Under the pieces are notes generated by a model that was not told the DNA's origin, ran no database searches, and saw nothing but the letters and a program-made list of their open reading frames with translations. A stretch of DNA of 40,839 nucleotides from Microbulbifer mangrovi (GTDB lineage: Bacteria > Pseudomonadota > Gammaproteobacteria > Pseudomonadales > Cellvibrionaceae): contig NZ_LZDE01000320.1 of NCBI RefSeq assembly GCF_002009015.1, forward strand, positions 1-40,839, in the 5' to 3' direction. The position numbers were made by a program, and so were the translations under genes. Shown here piece after piece: positions 26,652 to 35,260 of this stretch. Positions within the stretch are counted from its first letter, which is position 1, and every line of letters begins with the position of its first letter.

Positions 26652-27739
26652 CTCGTACAGATAACGCCAGAAAATCAATCCATCATCATGGCCTGGATGG
26701 CTTGCTCATAGCCAGCATGCCCAATATCCGCTATTTGAGTGGCTTTGCCAGCGACGAACAGAACGTCGCCCTGCTGCTAGTCACACGCGAGCAGCAATTC
26801 CTGATCACCGATTACCGGTTTGGCGAGCAGGCCACGGAGCAATGCACCCCCGACACGGAAGTGATCGTGCGCGATCGCGCCCGCGAGTCACTCGGGGAAA
26901 CTATTCGTCGCCTCGCCGGCGAGTCGGAGGTCCAAAAGCTAGGGTACGAACAGGACCACTTTACCTGCAGTGCATGGCAATTGATTGCCGACGCCCTCGT
27001 ATCAGGTCTTGAGCACACCACTGGTGTTTCCGGCCTGGTCGAGCAGCTGCGTCGTGTAAAAGAATCAGTGGAAATCGACTCCATGCGTCGCGCCGCAAAG
27101 GTAGGCGACCGGGCACTTGAGCAGCTTCTTGCGATACTGAAGCCCGGTATGAGTGAGCAGGAAGCGGCGATCGAGCTCGAGTACGCGCTACTACGGCAAG
27201 GGTCGGAGGGGCTTGCCTTCCCCACCATTTTTGCCTCGGGCCCCCGCAGTTCACGTCCTCACGGTATGCCCAGCGAGAGAGTTCTACAACGAGGCGACCT
27301 GATCACTATCGATTTTGGCGCGGTCATTGATGGTTATCGCTCGGATATGACCCGCAGTATCGTGATGGGCCGCGCGGATCCGGAGCAGCAGAAAGTCTAT
27401 GCGATGGTACGCGAAGCCCAACAAATCGGGCTCGACCATCTCGCGGCCGGTAAACCCTGCTCGTATCCTGCACAAGCCGTAAGCGAATTTCTGTCTCAAA
27501 CGGAATATGCCCGTTTCGCTGGCGAGGGACTCGGCCACGCGCTGGGTCTGGAGACCCATGAAAAGCCCTATCTCGCTGTGGGCGAAGAGACACTGATGGA
27601 AGCGGGATATGTGGTGACGGTTGAACCCGGCATCTATATTCCGGGCTGGGGCGGTGTGCGCATCGAAGATGATGTGCTGATCGGCAATGAGGGCATCGAA
27701 ATTCTCAATAGCTTCAGCAAGGAACTTATTGAGATTTGA
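26648..27739 (+). CDS. M24 family Xaa-Pro peptidase (prolidase-like)
   Basis: 363 residues. An N-terminal creatinase-like domain covers about 1-130 (LIASMPNIRYLSGF). The C-terminal pita-bread catalytic domain has all five metal ligands: Asp222 (TIDFGA), Asp233 (YRSDMTR), His297 (GEGLGHALGLETHE), Glu326 (TVEPGIY) and Glu340 (VRIEDDV). The length and motifs match the short Xaa-Pro dipeptidase/aminopeptidase branch rather than gammaproteobacterial PepQ. Two-metal enzymes of this family cut the bond before proline or hydroxyproline. No signal peptide, so cytoplasmic. It overlaps the transporter gene by four bases and is followed by a long palindrome. It and pepQ (29136-30518) are two different M24 enzymes in one locus. 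Confidence 0.92.
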   Translation: MTRTDNARKSIHHHGLDGLLIASMPNIRYLSGFASDEQNVALLLVTREQQFLITDYRFGEQATEQCTPDTEVIVRDRARESLGETIRRLAGESEVQKLGYEQDHFTCSAWQLIADALVSGLEHTTGVSGLVEQLRRVKESVEIDSMRRAAKVGDRALEQLLAILKPGMSEQEAAIELEYALLRQGSEGLAFPTIFASGPRSSRPHGMPSERVLQRGDLITIDFGAVIDGYRSDMTRSIVMGRADPEQQKVYAMVREAQQIGLDHLAAGKPCSYPAQAVSEFLSQTEYARFAGEGLGHALGLETHEKPYLAVGEETLMEAGYVVTVEPGIYIPGWGGVRIEDDVLIGNEGIEILNSFSKELIEI

Positions 27740-27770
27740 CCGGAAACCCACCGGCAACTTCACATGCAGG

Positions 27771-27806
27771 ATAATCCGGTAGAAGAAGCTTCTTCCACCG
27801 GATTAT
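27771..27806. terminator. Long palindromic hairpin between convergent genes (bidirectional terminator)
   Basis: Outer arms ATAATCCGGT (27771-27780) and ACCGGATTAT (27797-27806) match perfectly, and the inner 14 bases GAAGAAGCTTCTTC (27782-27795) are themselves a perfect palindrome. There is a single A/C mismatch between the two parts. It starts 32 bases after the M24 stop and ends 5 bases before the stop of the FAD enzyme on the other strand. The ends are only A/T-rich, without a long T run. Confidence 0.7.
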
Positions 27807-27810
27807 CTGT

Positions 27811-29076
27811 TCAGAATCGGGCAATGGAAAATGGTGTGAGGTCCAGTTCAGGACGCTTTCCTTCCAGCTGGTCAGCGAGCAGCTCTGCAGTAATCGCGGC
27901 TTGCGTCAGACCGAGGTGCTGGTGCCCGAAGGCAAACAACTGGTTCGGGTTTTTGGGAGACGTACCGATGACCGGTAATGAATCCGGCAGCGATGGCCGG
28001 AATCCCATCCAGCGCTGTGCCCGCTGATTTTGCAACCCAGGCAAAATCGATTGTGCATGCTGAAACAGGATATCTGCCCGGCGATCGTCGGCCGGGGCCT
28101 TCAATCCCGCCAGCTCCACTGTGCCCGCCAGACGCATCCCCTCCTCCATGGGTGTCATTACAAACGATCGCTCGAAGGACACCATCGGTCTGGTCAGTGT
28201 ACAACCCGGCTCCGGCAGCATCAGGTGATAGCCGCGTTCGGTATCCAGAGGCACAGAAAATCCCAGCTGCGCAGCCAGGGGGCGGGACCATGCCCCGGCA
28301 GCGAGAATGACTTTTTTTGCACGCAGTGCACTGCCGTCTGCCAATGTAACCCGCGTGGCGCCGTCTGACAGGGTCTGCACCCCGGTCACCTGCTGTTGCA
28401 GGAAATCGCCGCCACGGGATCTGAAGCAGGAAACCAGGGACTGTACCAGCCTAAACGGATTCACCGTGTGCGCAGTTTTCGGAAAGAAGAGTCCGCCCGC
28501 AATATTCTCCCCTAGCGCCGGTTCCAGCGCCCGAATATCCGCACGATCCAGGGACTCGATTTCTACCCCGAATCCCCGGAGTTGCTCAACGGTAGTCCAG
28601 TTCTTCGTCGCCGACTCCCGGGATTCATAAATCGTGAGTGCGCCCTTTCTGGTTATCAATTCCTGCAGTCCGAGACGCGTCAGCAGCCGATCATAACTTT
28701 CAATAGATCGGCTATTTAGCGCGCGCAGGTTGTCGCAGGAGCGGCGCACATTACCGGGTAGCGCGGCCAGTGCAAATCGCACCAACCAGGGCAACATCTT
28801 CGGCAGATACTGCCAGCGAATCGAAAGCGGCCCCAATGGGTCAGCGAGCATTTTGGGGAGGGAAAGAATGGTCTGCATGTTGGCCAGAGGCAATACAACA
28901 TCTGTCGCAAAATGTCCCGCATTGCCATAGGAGCAACCATTCCCGGGCGCGTCGCGATCCACCAGTAAAACCTGGTGCCCGCGACTCTGCAACTGCTCGG
29001 CAATGGCGGCACCGACGATACCGCCGCCGATAACAACGACTTCTTTTTCCGCGTTATTGTCTTTCACACCGGTCAC
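27811..29076 (-). CDS. FAD-dependent D-amino-acid dehydrogenase, likely cis-4-hydroxy-D-proline dehydrogenase
   Basis: 421 residues in the DadA/DAO family. The FAD-binding Rossmann motif VVVIGGGIVG is at about 13-22. CSYGNAGHFA and KTAHTVNPFRLVQSL are typical of DadA-like enzymes, and a C-terminal GFRPSLPDSLPVIG segment completes the fold. The start is a GTG at 29076, and a second GTG lies 9 bases on. Reaction (family and context): oxidation of cis-4-hydroxy-D-proline to Delta1-pyrroline-4-hydroxy-2-carboxylate, the step between the epimerase (33296) and the deaminase (30743). It lies 59 bp behind pepQ on the same strand. Pseudomonas has both single-subunit and heterotrimeric forms of this enzyme, and this looks like the single-subunit kind. 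A general D-amino-acid dehydrogenase cannot be excluded. Confidence 0.88.
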   Translation of the reverse strand: MTGVKDNNAEKEVVVIGGGIVGAAIAEQLQSRGHQVLLVDRDAPGNGCSYGNAGHFATDVVLPLANMQTILSLPKMLADPLGPLSIRWQYLPKMLPWLVRFALAALPGNVRRSCDNLRALNSRSIESYDRLLTRLGLQELITRKGALTIYESRESATKNWTTVEQLRGFGVEIESLDRADIRALEPALGENIAGGLFFPKTAHTVNPFRLVQSLVSCFRSRGGDFLQQQVTGVQTLSDGATRVTLADGSALRAKKVILAAGAWSRPLAAQLGFSVPLDTERGYHLMLPEPGCTLTRPMVSFERSFVMTPMEEGMRLAGTVELAGLKAPADDRRADILFQHAQSILPGLQNQRAQRWMGFRPSLPDSLPVIGTSPKNPNQLFAFGHQHLGLTQAAITAELLADQLEGKRPELDLTPFSIARF

Positions 29077-29135
29077 TATTCTTTTATCCAGTCAATTGAG
29101 CGCGTCGTGTAACTATCATGTGCAGAAAGATCACG

Positions 29136-30518
29136 TCACTGCAGTGCAGTGCTCTCCGCATCAACGTGCAGAAGTTCAACCGCTCGCTCTTTTTCCAGAG
29201 CCGTGAACGCATCCCTGCTCTGGTTTTCGATGCGGTCTTTATGGATAAGCAGGCAGTCTTCCACCCTGACCCCACCATATTTGCGGAAGTCATCGATCTT
29301 TGCCCAATTCACTTTGCGGCTGTGTTTATTGTGTGCCAGCTCCCCTAGCAACATATCCATGAAGTAGATCCCCGGCTCTATGGTCAACGCCTGGCCTGCT
29401 TCGATGGTACGCGCCAAGCGCAAATACGGAGCGCGTGGGTCGCGAAGGCTGGCTCTCGCTCTCGGCGCCATCTGGTAACCACCCACATCATGTACCTGCA
29501 AGCCGATAAAGTGCCCCAGGCCACAGGGGAAAAATACGTTGGTAATCCCCTCGGCCACCATGTCTTCCGGGTCCATGGTCACAAAATTGAACCGCTGCAG
29601 GATCTCGGCAATTTTGAAATGTGCCAGCCAGTGCAGGTCGGCAAAGCTTTTACCGATTTTTACCTCGCCGACCAGTGCCTGCTGCGCCTGATCCAGCGCG
29701 TGCAAAAGCGCCGCGTATTCCCCATCGCGAAACGCATAGCTGCGGGTGATATCACTGGCATAGCCTGCGTAATCTGCACCTGCATCAATCACCAGGGAGT
29801 GTATGTCGCTTGCCGCCATCTTGTCCCGATCAGCACCGTGATAATGTAACACCGAGCTGTGGGCATTCATGGCGACAATGTTGGTATAGGGCAGTTCGAC
29901 TTCCAGGACCCCGGCACCTCGTAAATAGGCATGATGGATATCCAGTTCGGTACCGCCGGCCATAAACGCATCCCCTGCCGCTACGTGTCCGGCTGCGCTA
30001 ATGCGATTGGCACGGCGCAGGCACTCCGCCTCATAAGCGGTTTTGTAGGCGCGGTAATAATGCAGCTCATCGACCAGCGCGCGGGGATTGACCTGGGACT
30101 TGGCAATACCCGGCATGCAAGATACATCTTCCCCGATAAAGGCACAGCGACTCATATCTCCATCAAGCGCGGCCGTCACATCCTCCACCGCCGTCACCAG
30201 CTCGATATCAAAGAACTCTGCCCAGTAGCCTACCGGGTCAGACGGTGGCTTGTGCCAGTAGTCCTCGGGCTGGAAGTAAATCAGGCGAGGCTTGTTACCA
30301 ATCCGGTAATCGATCGCGCAATGCGGATGTGCCAGCAGGGGCAGCCAGTGCTTGAAATGCGGATTGACCTTGAACGGGTAGTGGTTGTCATCAAGGAACG
30401 GGACCAGCGCACCGCCTGAATGGATAACCAGCCGGGAATACCCCGCCGCTTCCATGGCCTGCGTATGACGGTGGATGAGTGTATCTATATGTGCCGGATA
30501 TAAAGCCGCCAGTGTCAT
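29136..30518 (-). CDS. pepQ: Xaa-Pro dipeptidase (prolidase) PepQ
   Basis: 460 residues, matching the long gammaproteobacterial PepQ/OPAA type. The N-terminal domain covers about 1-160 (HSGGALVPFLDDNHYPFKVN). The catalytic domain has all metal ligands: Asp245 (VIDAGADYAGY), Asp256 (ASDITRSY), His336 (GLGHFIGLQVHDVGG), Glu381 (TIEPGIYF) and Glu420 (GGVRVED). Reaction: hydrolysis of Xaa-Pro and Xaa-Hyp dipeptides in the cytoplasm, the last step in freeing imino acids from collagen. OPAA members also hydrolyse organophosphates as a side activity. GGAGAG lies about 7 bases before the ATG. It is first in a two-gene unit with the FAD enzyme, divergent from the deaminase operon across a 224-bp region with a locus motif. 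Confidence 0.95.
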   Translation of the reverse strand: MTLAALYPAHIDTLIHRHTQAMEAAGYSRLVIHSGGALVPFLDDNHYPFKVNPHFKHWLPLLAHPHCAIDYRIGNKPRLIYFQPEDYWHKPPSDPVGYWAEFFDIELVTAVEDVTAALDGDMSRCAFIGEDVSCMPGIAKSQVNPRALVDELHYYRAYKTAYEAECLRRANRISAAGHVAAGDAFMAGGTELDIHHAYLRGAGVLEVELPYTNIVAMNAHSSVLHYHGADRDKMAASDIHSLVIDAGADYAGYASDITRSYAFRDGEYAALLHALDQAQQALVGEVKIGKSFADLHWLAHFKIAEILQRFNFVTMDPEDMVAEGITNVFFPCGLGHFIGLQVHDVGGYQMAPRARASLRDPRAPYLRLARTIEAGQALTIEPGIYFMDMLLGELAHNKHSRKVNWAKIDDFRKYGGVRVEDCLLIHKDRIENQSRDAFTALEKERAVELLHVDAESTALQ

Positions 30519-30642
30519 TTGTAATCTCTCCGGTGCGAATGCGTATCAATATTGCATGTACGGCTGTTACCTGACTCGTGCAGTCCATGAAAAGTGGCTC
30601 GCGAGATATTTATCAGTTGACAGCCATCGAAAACTTTATTTA

Positions 30643-30652
30643 TTGTACACAA
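30643..30652. promoter_or_regulatory. TTGTACACAA motif in the pepQ / 4-Hyp operon divergent region
   Basis: TTGTACACAA lies in the 224-bp gap between the pepQ start (30518, minus) and the deaminase start (30743, plus), about 90 bp before the latter. A half-matching TTGCATGTAC lies at 30552-30561, close to pepQ. One regulator could serve both operons. Confidence 0.6.
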
Positions 30653-30742
30653 AAACACATAAGGGAAAAGCGCTTTTTCCACTGCCAGCGCAATCCCCCC
30701 ATTCACGCAATAAACATGCAGTAACCACGATGAGGAAGTCCC

Positions 30743-31642
30743 ATGCAGATTAATTGGAGCGGCGTATTCCCGGCAGCCACCACACAGTTCAATGCCGATG
30801 AAACCGTGAATATTCCGGCCACCCTGGCCCACCTGGAAGTGATGCTTGAAGCGGGTATCAATGGATTGGTCATGCTTGGCACCGTGGGAGAAAACTGCTC
30901 CCTGAGCCGTGAAGAAAAGACCGAAGTGCTGGCAGCCACTGTCAAACACGTCAATGGACGTGTACCCGTGCTGACCGGCGTCTCCGAGTACACCACCACT
31001 CAGGCACAGGACTTTGCCCGCGCCGCACAACAAGCGGGCGTAGATGGCCTTATGGTTCTGCCCCCTATGTCCTATAAGGCAGACGCCACAGAAATCGTGA
31101 CCCACATTCGCGGAGTGGCCGCAGCCACGGATTTGCCGGTAATGGTGTACAACAACCCCGCATGCTACGGCGTCGACGTATCGGCAGAAGCGGTAGCCGA
31201 TCTCGCTCAGGTACCCAATATTGTCGCGGTAAAAGAGGCATCGGATGACCCCCGCCGCCTTACCGATATCGCCAACCTGGTCAGCGATGACTTTGTACTC
31301 TTCTGTGGCGTCGACGATCTGGCACTCGAGAGTATCGCCCTCGGCGCCCACGGATGGATTTCCGGACTAGTCAATGCGTTTCCACAGGAGAATCGCCTGA
31401 TGTGGGACCTGGCTACCAGTGGCAACTTCGAGGAAGCGCGCAAAGTGTACCGCTGGTATACCCCGCTGTTGCACCTGGACACCAAACCCAAGCTGGTGCA
31501 ATACATCAAGCTGGCGGTACAGGAGTGTGGTTACGGCAGCGAACTGTGCCGCAATCCACGTCTCAACCTGGTCGGTGAAGAGCGAGAAGAGGTGCTGAAC
31601 ATCATTCGCACCGCCATCGCCAATCGTCCGAACATTCAGTAA
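30743..31642 (+). CDS. DHDPS-family aldolase/deaminase, likely Delta1-pyrroline-4-hydroxy-2-carboxylate deaminase
   Basis: 299 residues, one TIM barrel of the DHDPS/NAL family. The Schiff-base lysine is Lys164 in VAVKEASDD and the catalytic tyrosine is Tyr136 in YNNPACYG. The substrate-loop motif GTVGENCSLS replaces the GTTGE of DapA. GAGGAAG precedes the ATG. Reaction (context): deamination of Delta1-pyrroline-4-hydroxy-2-carboxylate to alpha-ketoglutarate semialdehyde. This reading depends on the neighbours: the semialdehyde dehydrogenase starts 23 bp downstream and the hydroxyproline epimerase follows that. A DapA role is unlikely because no lysine or DAP genes are near. A 5-keto-4-deoxyglucarate dehydratase is the other family option. 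Confidence 0.88.
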   Translation: MQINWSGVFPAATTQFNADETVNIPATLAHLEVMLEAGINGLVMLGTVGENCSLSREEKTEVLAATVKHVNGRVPVLTGVSEYTTTQAQDFARAAQQAGVDGLMVLPPMSYKADATEIVTHIRGVAAATDLPVMVYNNPACYGVDVSAEAVADLAQVPNIVAVKEASDDPRRLTDIANLVSDDFVLFCGVDDLALESIALGAHGWISGLVNAFPQENRLMWDLATSGNFEEARKVYRWYTPLLHLDTKPKLVQYIKLAVQECGYGSELCRNPRLNLVGEEREEVLNIIRTAIANRPNIQ

Positions 31643-31665
31643 GAGCAGTGAGCGGAGAATTTGCG

Positions 31666-33240
31666 ATGTACACAGCCCCCGTACTGATTGCGGGCGAGTG
31701 GCGTCAAGCGGCCGAATCCGGCCGCTTTCAGCCTGCCAACCCGTCTACTCGTGACGCCATCGAACAACTGTATCCGGTGTCCAACTGGCTCGATTGCGAT
31801 GCCGCACTGGATGCTGCACAGCAAGCAGCACAGGTTTTGAAATCGCTCCCGGCGCAGTCAAGGGCCCGGTTTTTGGAACGGTTTGCCGAGCTGATTGAAG
31901 CCGACGCAGAGTCCATCTGCTCCCAGGCACACGAGGAGACCGGACTGCCGGTAAAGCCCCGCCTGCTCGAAGTGGAGCTGCCGCGCACCACCAATCAACT
32001 GCGTCAGGCCGCACGTGCTGCCGCGGAAGGTTCATGGGCCCGGGCGACGATCGACACCGCTACCAACATCCGCAGCCTGCACGCCCCCCTGGGACCGGTC
32101 ATTATTTTCGGACCCAACAACTTCCCCCTGGCTTTCAACGGCGTGGCCGGTGGCGATTTTGCCGCTGCAATTGCCGCAGGTAACCCGGTAATTGCCAAGG
32201 CGCACTCGGCGCATCCCGGTACCTGCCAGTTACTCGCGAAGCTGGCGGTGCAAGCCCTGAACGAAACCGGGCTGCCTCTGGCAACAGTACAGATGCTCTA
32301 TGCAACAAGCCGCGCCGACGGTTTGAAAATGGTCAGTGACCCTCGCACCGGCGCGGCCGCGTTTACCGGGTCCCGCGCTGCTGGTCTCGCCCTGAAACAG
32401 GCGGCAGATGCGGTGGGCACGCCGATCTATCTCGAGCTTTCCAGCATCAACCCGGTGGTTTTTCTGGCGGGCGCGCTGCGCGAGCGCGGCGATGATCTCG
32501 CACAAGAATTTGCCAGTAGCTGCTTGATGGGCACGGGTCAATTTTGCACCAATCCTGGCCTGGTCATTCTGCCGTCGGGGAATGACGCCGAGCAGTTTGT
32601 GGGTCGTTGTGTGGAGCTGTTCAACAGCAGCCCGGTGGGCACTCTGTTGAGTGCGGGTGTGGAAACCAACCTCAGCCGCGCCGTGGAGGAATTACAATCC
32701 GCAGGGGCAACGCTTTTGACGGATAACGTCACTGGTGACCCAACCCGGGTCGCCCGGCCAAATACCCTGCTTCGGGTTTCCGGCCGGGAGTTTCTCCAGC
32801 AACCAGAACGCTGCCAGACCGAGGCTTTCGGAAATACCGCACTGGTCGTGGTGAGCGACAGTACGGATGAGACACGCCAGATTCTCGGTGCGCTGGAAGG
32901 TAATCTCACGGGCTGCATCTACTCCGCAGCGGATGACGGTGACGATTCCGATTACAATCAGATCGAACCGGTAATGCGGAGTAAGGTTGGCCGCCTGCTG
33001 AACGACAAGATGCCCACGGGCGTAGCCGTGTCCCCGGCGATGAATCACGGCGGCCCCTTCCCGGCATCCGGGCACCCCGGTTTCACCGCGGTTGGAATCC
33101 CGGCCTCGCTCATCCGTTTTAGCAAGCTCGATTGCTATGACAATGTGCGCGCGCACCGTTTGCCCCCATCGCTGCAAAATGACAACCCCACCGGGGCCTG
33201 GCGACTGGTGGACGGAGAATGGACCAGAGCGCCACTTTGA
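31666..33240 (+). CDS. Alpha-ketoglutarate semialdehyde (2,5-dioxovalerate) dehydrogenase
   Basis: 524 residues. I chose the ATG at 31666 because GGAGAA lies 7-8 bases upstream. An earlier GTG at 31648 is in frame but has no such site. Aldehyde dehydrogenase fold: Asn152 in [14 protein letters not shown]-binding Lys178 region AKAHSAHPG, catalytic general base Glu257 in YLELSSINP and nucleophile Cys294 in [10 protein letters not shown]. The GQFCTNPG form is typical of the KGSADH branch. Reaction: alpha-ketoglutarate semialdehyde plus NAD(P)+ to alpha-ketoglutarate, which enters the TCA cycle. It is second in the three-gene operon deaminase, dehydrogenase, epimerase. The same enzyme serves sugar-acid pathways elsewhere, but no such genes are near. 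Confidence 0.93.
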   Translation: MYTAPVLIAGEWRQAAESGRFQPANPSTRDAIEQLYPVSNWLDCDAALDAAQQAAQVLKSLPAQSRARFLERFAELIEADAESICSQAHEETGLPVKPRLLEVELPRTTNQLRQAARAAAEGSWARATIDTATNIRSLHAPLGPVIIFGPNNFPLAFNGVAGGDFAAAIAAGNPVIAKAHSAHPGTCQLLAKLAVQALNETGLPLATVQMLYATSRADGLKMVSDPRTGAAAFTGSRAAGLALKQAADAVGTPIYLELSSINPVVFLAGALRERGDDLAQEFASSCLMGTGQFCTNPGLVILPSGNDAEQFVGRCVELFNSSPVGTLLSAGVETNLSRAVEELQSAGATLLTDNVTGDPTRVARPNTLLRVSGREFLQQPERCQTEAFGNTALVVVSDSTDETRQILGALEGNLTGCIYSAADDGDDSDYNQIEPVMRSKVGRLLNDKMPTGVAVSPAMNHGGPFPASGHPGFTAVGIPASLIRFSKLDCYDNVRAHRLPPSLQNDNPTGAWRLVDGEWTRAPL

Positions 33241-33295
33241 TCACTTTGAATCCATTCTGCTAACAGCGACAATAAGAATAATCCGGAGAGTTATC

Positions 33296-34279
33296 GTGCT
33301 CGGTGACAAGAATCAAACCGTAAATCACAGTATCGAAGTCGTGGACTCCCATACCGGTGGAGAGCCCACTCGCGTCATCGTGGACGGCGGCCCCGACCTG
33401 GGTAACGGGAGTATGGCCGACCGTCTGGCGCAGTTTCGCGAGCATTTCGACCACCTGCGCGCTGCGCTGATCCGCGAACCGCGAGGTTCCGATGTACTGG
33501 TCGGTGCCCTGCTTTGCCAGCCTCAGGATCCGGAGTGCGCTGCCGGGGTTATCTTTTTCAACAATGTCGGCTATCTCGGTATGTGCGGCCACGGCACCAT
33601 CGGTCTGGCGGTTACCCTTACCCGCAAGGGATTGATCGCACCGGGGGAGCACCAGCTGGAAACGCCGGTCGGCAAAGTGTCGTTTGTCCTGCACAACAAC
33701 CACCGGGTAAGCGTGGATAATGTTGCCAGTTATCGCTATCGGAAATCTGTCTCTGTGGAAGTAGAAGGTCTGGGGACCGTCACCGGGGATATCGCCTGGG
33801 GCGGTAACTGGTTCTTTCTGATTGGCGAACACGGCCTGCGTGTCGATGTAGATAATACCGACCAGCTCTCGGACTATTGTCAACGTGTGCGCATTGCTTT
33901 GGCGGAAAACCATATTGTCGGCGAAGACGGCGGCGAGATCGATCACATCGAGCTGTTTGCACTCCCGTCTGACCCCGCGAAAGCGGACAGCAAGAACTTT
34001 GTGCTGTGCCCGGGCAACGCATACGACCGCTCACCCTGCGGCACCGGGACCAGTGCAAAACTCGCTTGTTTGTATGCGGACGGGGTTATCCAGGAAGGCG
34101 ACGTGTGGCGCCAGGAAAGCGTCATTGGCAGTGTTTTTGAAGGAAGGGTTAAAGCACTACCGGCCTCGCAGGACGGCAGGATTGAAGTGACTCCCACCAT
34201 AACCGGCAACGCTTATATCAGTGCCGAATGCCGTATTATCCTGGATCCTGAAGACCCGTTCGCCCACGGCATCGGCTGA
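33296..34279 (+). CDS. 4-Hydroxyproline 2-epimerase (proline racemase family)
   Basis: 327 residues from the GTG at 33296, which has CGGAGAG 5 bases upstream. The open frame reaches back to 33092, but that part overlaps the dehydrogenase gene and is not homologous. The family motifs are intact: [13 protein letters not shown] at the start, first catalytic Cys97 in GMCGHGTIG and second Cys248 in [11 protein letters not shown]. Both acid-base cysteines are present, as needed for racemase or epimerase activity. Reaction: trans-4-hydroxy-L-proline to cis-4-hydroxy-D-proline, the entry step of the pathway. It closes the operon and its stop lies 5 bp from the stop of the convergent GntR gene, with no room for a terminator. 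Confidence 0.94.
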   Translation: MLGDKNQTVNHSIEVVDSHTGGEPTRVIVDGGPDLGNGSMADRLAQFREHFDHLRAALIREPRGSDVLVGALLCQPQDPECAAGVIFFNNVGYLGMCGHGTIGLAVTLTRKGLIAPGEHQLETPVGKVSFVLHNNHRVSVDNVASYRYRKSVSVEVEGLGTVTGDIAWGGNWFFLIGEHGLRVDVDNTDQLSDYCQRVRIALAENHIVGEDGGEIDHIELFALPSDPAKADSKNFVLCPGNAYDRSPCGTGTSAKLACLYADGVIQEGDVWRQESVIGSVFEGRVKALPASQDGRIEVTPTITGNAYISAECRIILDPEDPFAHGIG

Positions 34280-34284
34280 TACGA

Positions 34285-35157
34285 TCACGCGGACTGCTTT
34301 TCGTTCAGGAACGCGATCATTCTGGACACCGCCTCCCGCTGCTCACGGATATGGGCGCTCAACGCTTTACGAGCGCCCTTCCAGTCTTTCGCCAGCAGGC
34401 ACTCCACAATATCGCAGTGCTCACGCGCCATTTCCCGCTTCACTTTTTCATCAATCACCGCGTAATTGAACAGGGCATTGTAGAAAGGGCTGTAGCGCTC
34501 GAAAAACTCTTCGATGTAACGGTTTCCGCAGCGTTTTATCCAGTAATCGTGCAGATCAAAATCCAGCTCAGACTGCGCGGCGCCGGTGGCCGGGCGGTTT
34601 GCCTTGAGTAACTGCTGTAGTTCCTCGTCGGTAAAATGCCCCCGTGCGAGATCCAGCGCTTTCAATTCCAGCATTTCCCGTATATCGAGATAATTGTGCA
34701 TGTCCTGCTCGCTGAACGGGTGCACCCGCCAGCCGCAGCGCGGCACATGTTCGATCAACCCCGCCCCGGCCAGGCGCGAAAAAATCTGCCGCACCACGGT
34801 ACGGCCAGCGCCGTATTGCTCTGCGGTAGCCTGCTCACGCAGGTATTCGGTATCCTGTTTCAGGCTTCTCGCGATGACGTCCTCGCGAATTGCATCGTAC
34901 AGTTTGTGCTCGGTGGCATCGGCTCTCGGGGTCTCGAGTTTCACCCCTTCCAATACTTCGGGCTGGGCTTCCAGCCGGCCGTTGTCTTTGCGGCGGATTA
35001 CGCCCTCTTCTACCAGCTCATCGACGGCATGACGTACCGGTGTCAAACTGACCTTGTAATGCTCCGACATGGCGCCCAGAGTCAGCTTGTAAGGCAACTG
35101 GCCCTCTGCCTGGAGAACGGCTTTTACATCAGATTTGATAAATTCAGTAATGGTCAT
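34285..35157 (-). CDS. GntR-family regulator with two winged-helix domains and FCD ligand domain
   Basis: 290 residues, about 50-60 more than a usual FadR/VanR-type GntR. A first winged helix lies at about 8-65 (LGAMSEHYKVSLTPVRHAVDELVEEGVIRR) and a second at about 85-147 (TAEQYGAGRTVVRQIFSRLAGAGLIEHV, ending CGWRV). The all-helical FCD domain lies at about 150-285, with His203, His247 and His269 as likely metal-ligand positions. FCD domains sense small acids, so hydroxyproline or a pathway intermediate is a reasonable effector (inference). It is convergent with the epimerase, 5 bp apart, and divergent from tesB. It is the best candidate to bind the TTGYRYNCAA motif, since GntR/FCD proteins often bind TTGT-N2-ACAA-like sites. 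I see no copy of the motif at its own promoter. Confidence 0.9.
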   Translation of the reverse strand: MTITEFIKSDVKAVLQAEGQLPYKLTLGAMSEHYKVSLTPVRHAVDELVEEGVIRRKDNGRLEAQPEVLEGVKLETPRADATEHKLYDAIREDVIARSLKQDTEYLREQATAEQYGAGRTVVRQIFSRLAGAGLIEHVPRCGWRVHPFSEQDMHNYLDIREMLELKALDLARGHFTDEELQQLLKANRPATGAAQSELDFDLHDYWIKRCGNRYIEEFFERYSPFYNALFNYAVIDEKVKREMAREHCDIVECLLAKDWKGARKALSAHIREQREAVSRMIAFLNEKQSA

Positions 35158-35260
35158 TGAGCCAACACTTGCTATTATTTTCAGCCCTACCCTCGCGGCG
35201 TGATTCGCTGCAGGGCGGGGAAAAAGGTAATAAATTTACAGAAGACAGGCAGTATCGCCC

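Noticed and set aside
30743-31642. Dihydrodipicolinate synthase DapA for lysine synthesis
   Set aside because: The DapA GTTGE motif is altered to GTVGE and the operon partners are hydroxyproline enzymes, so the deaminase role fits better.
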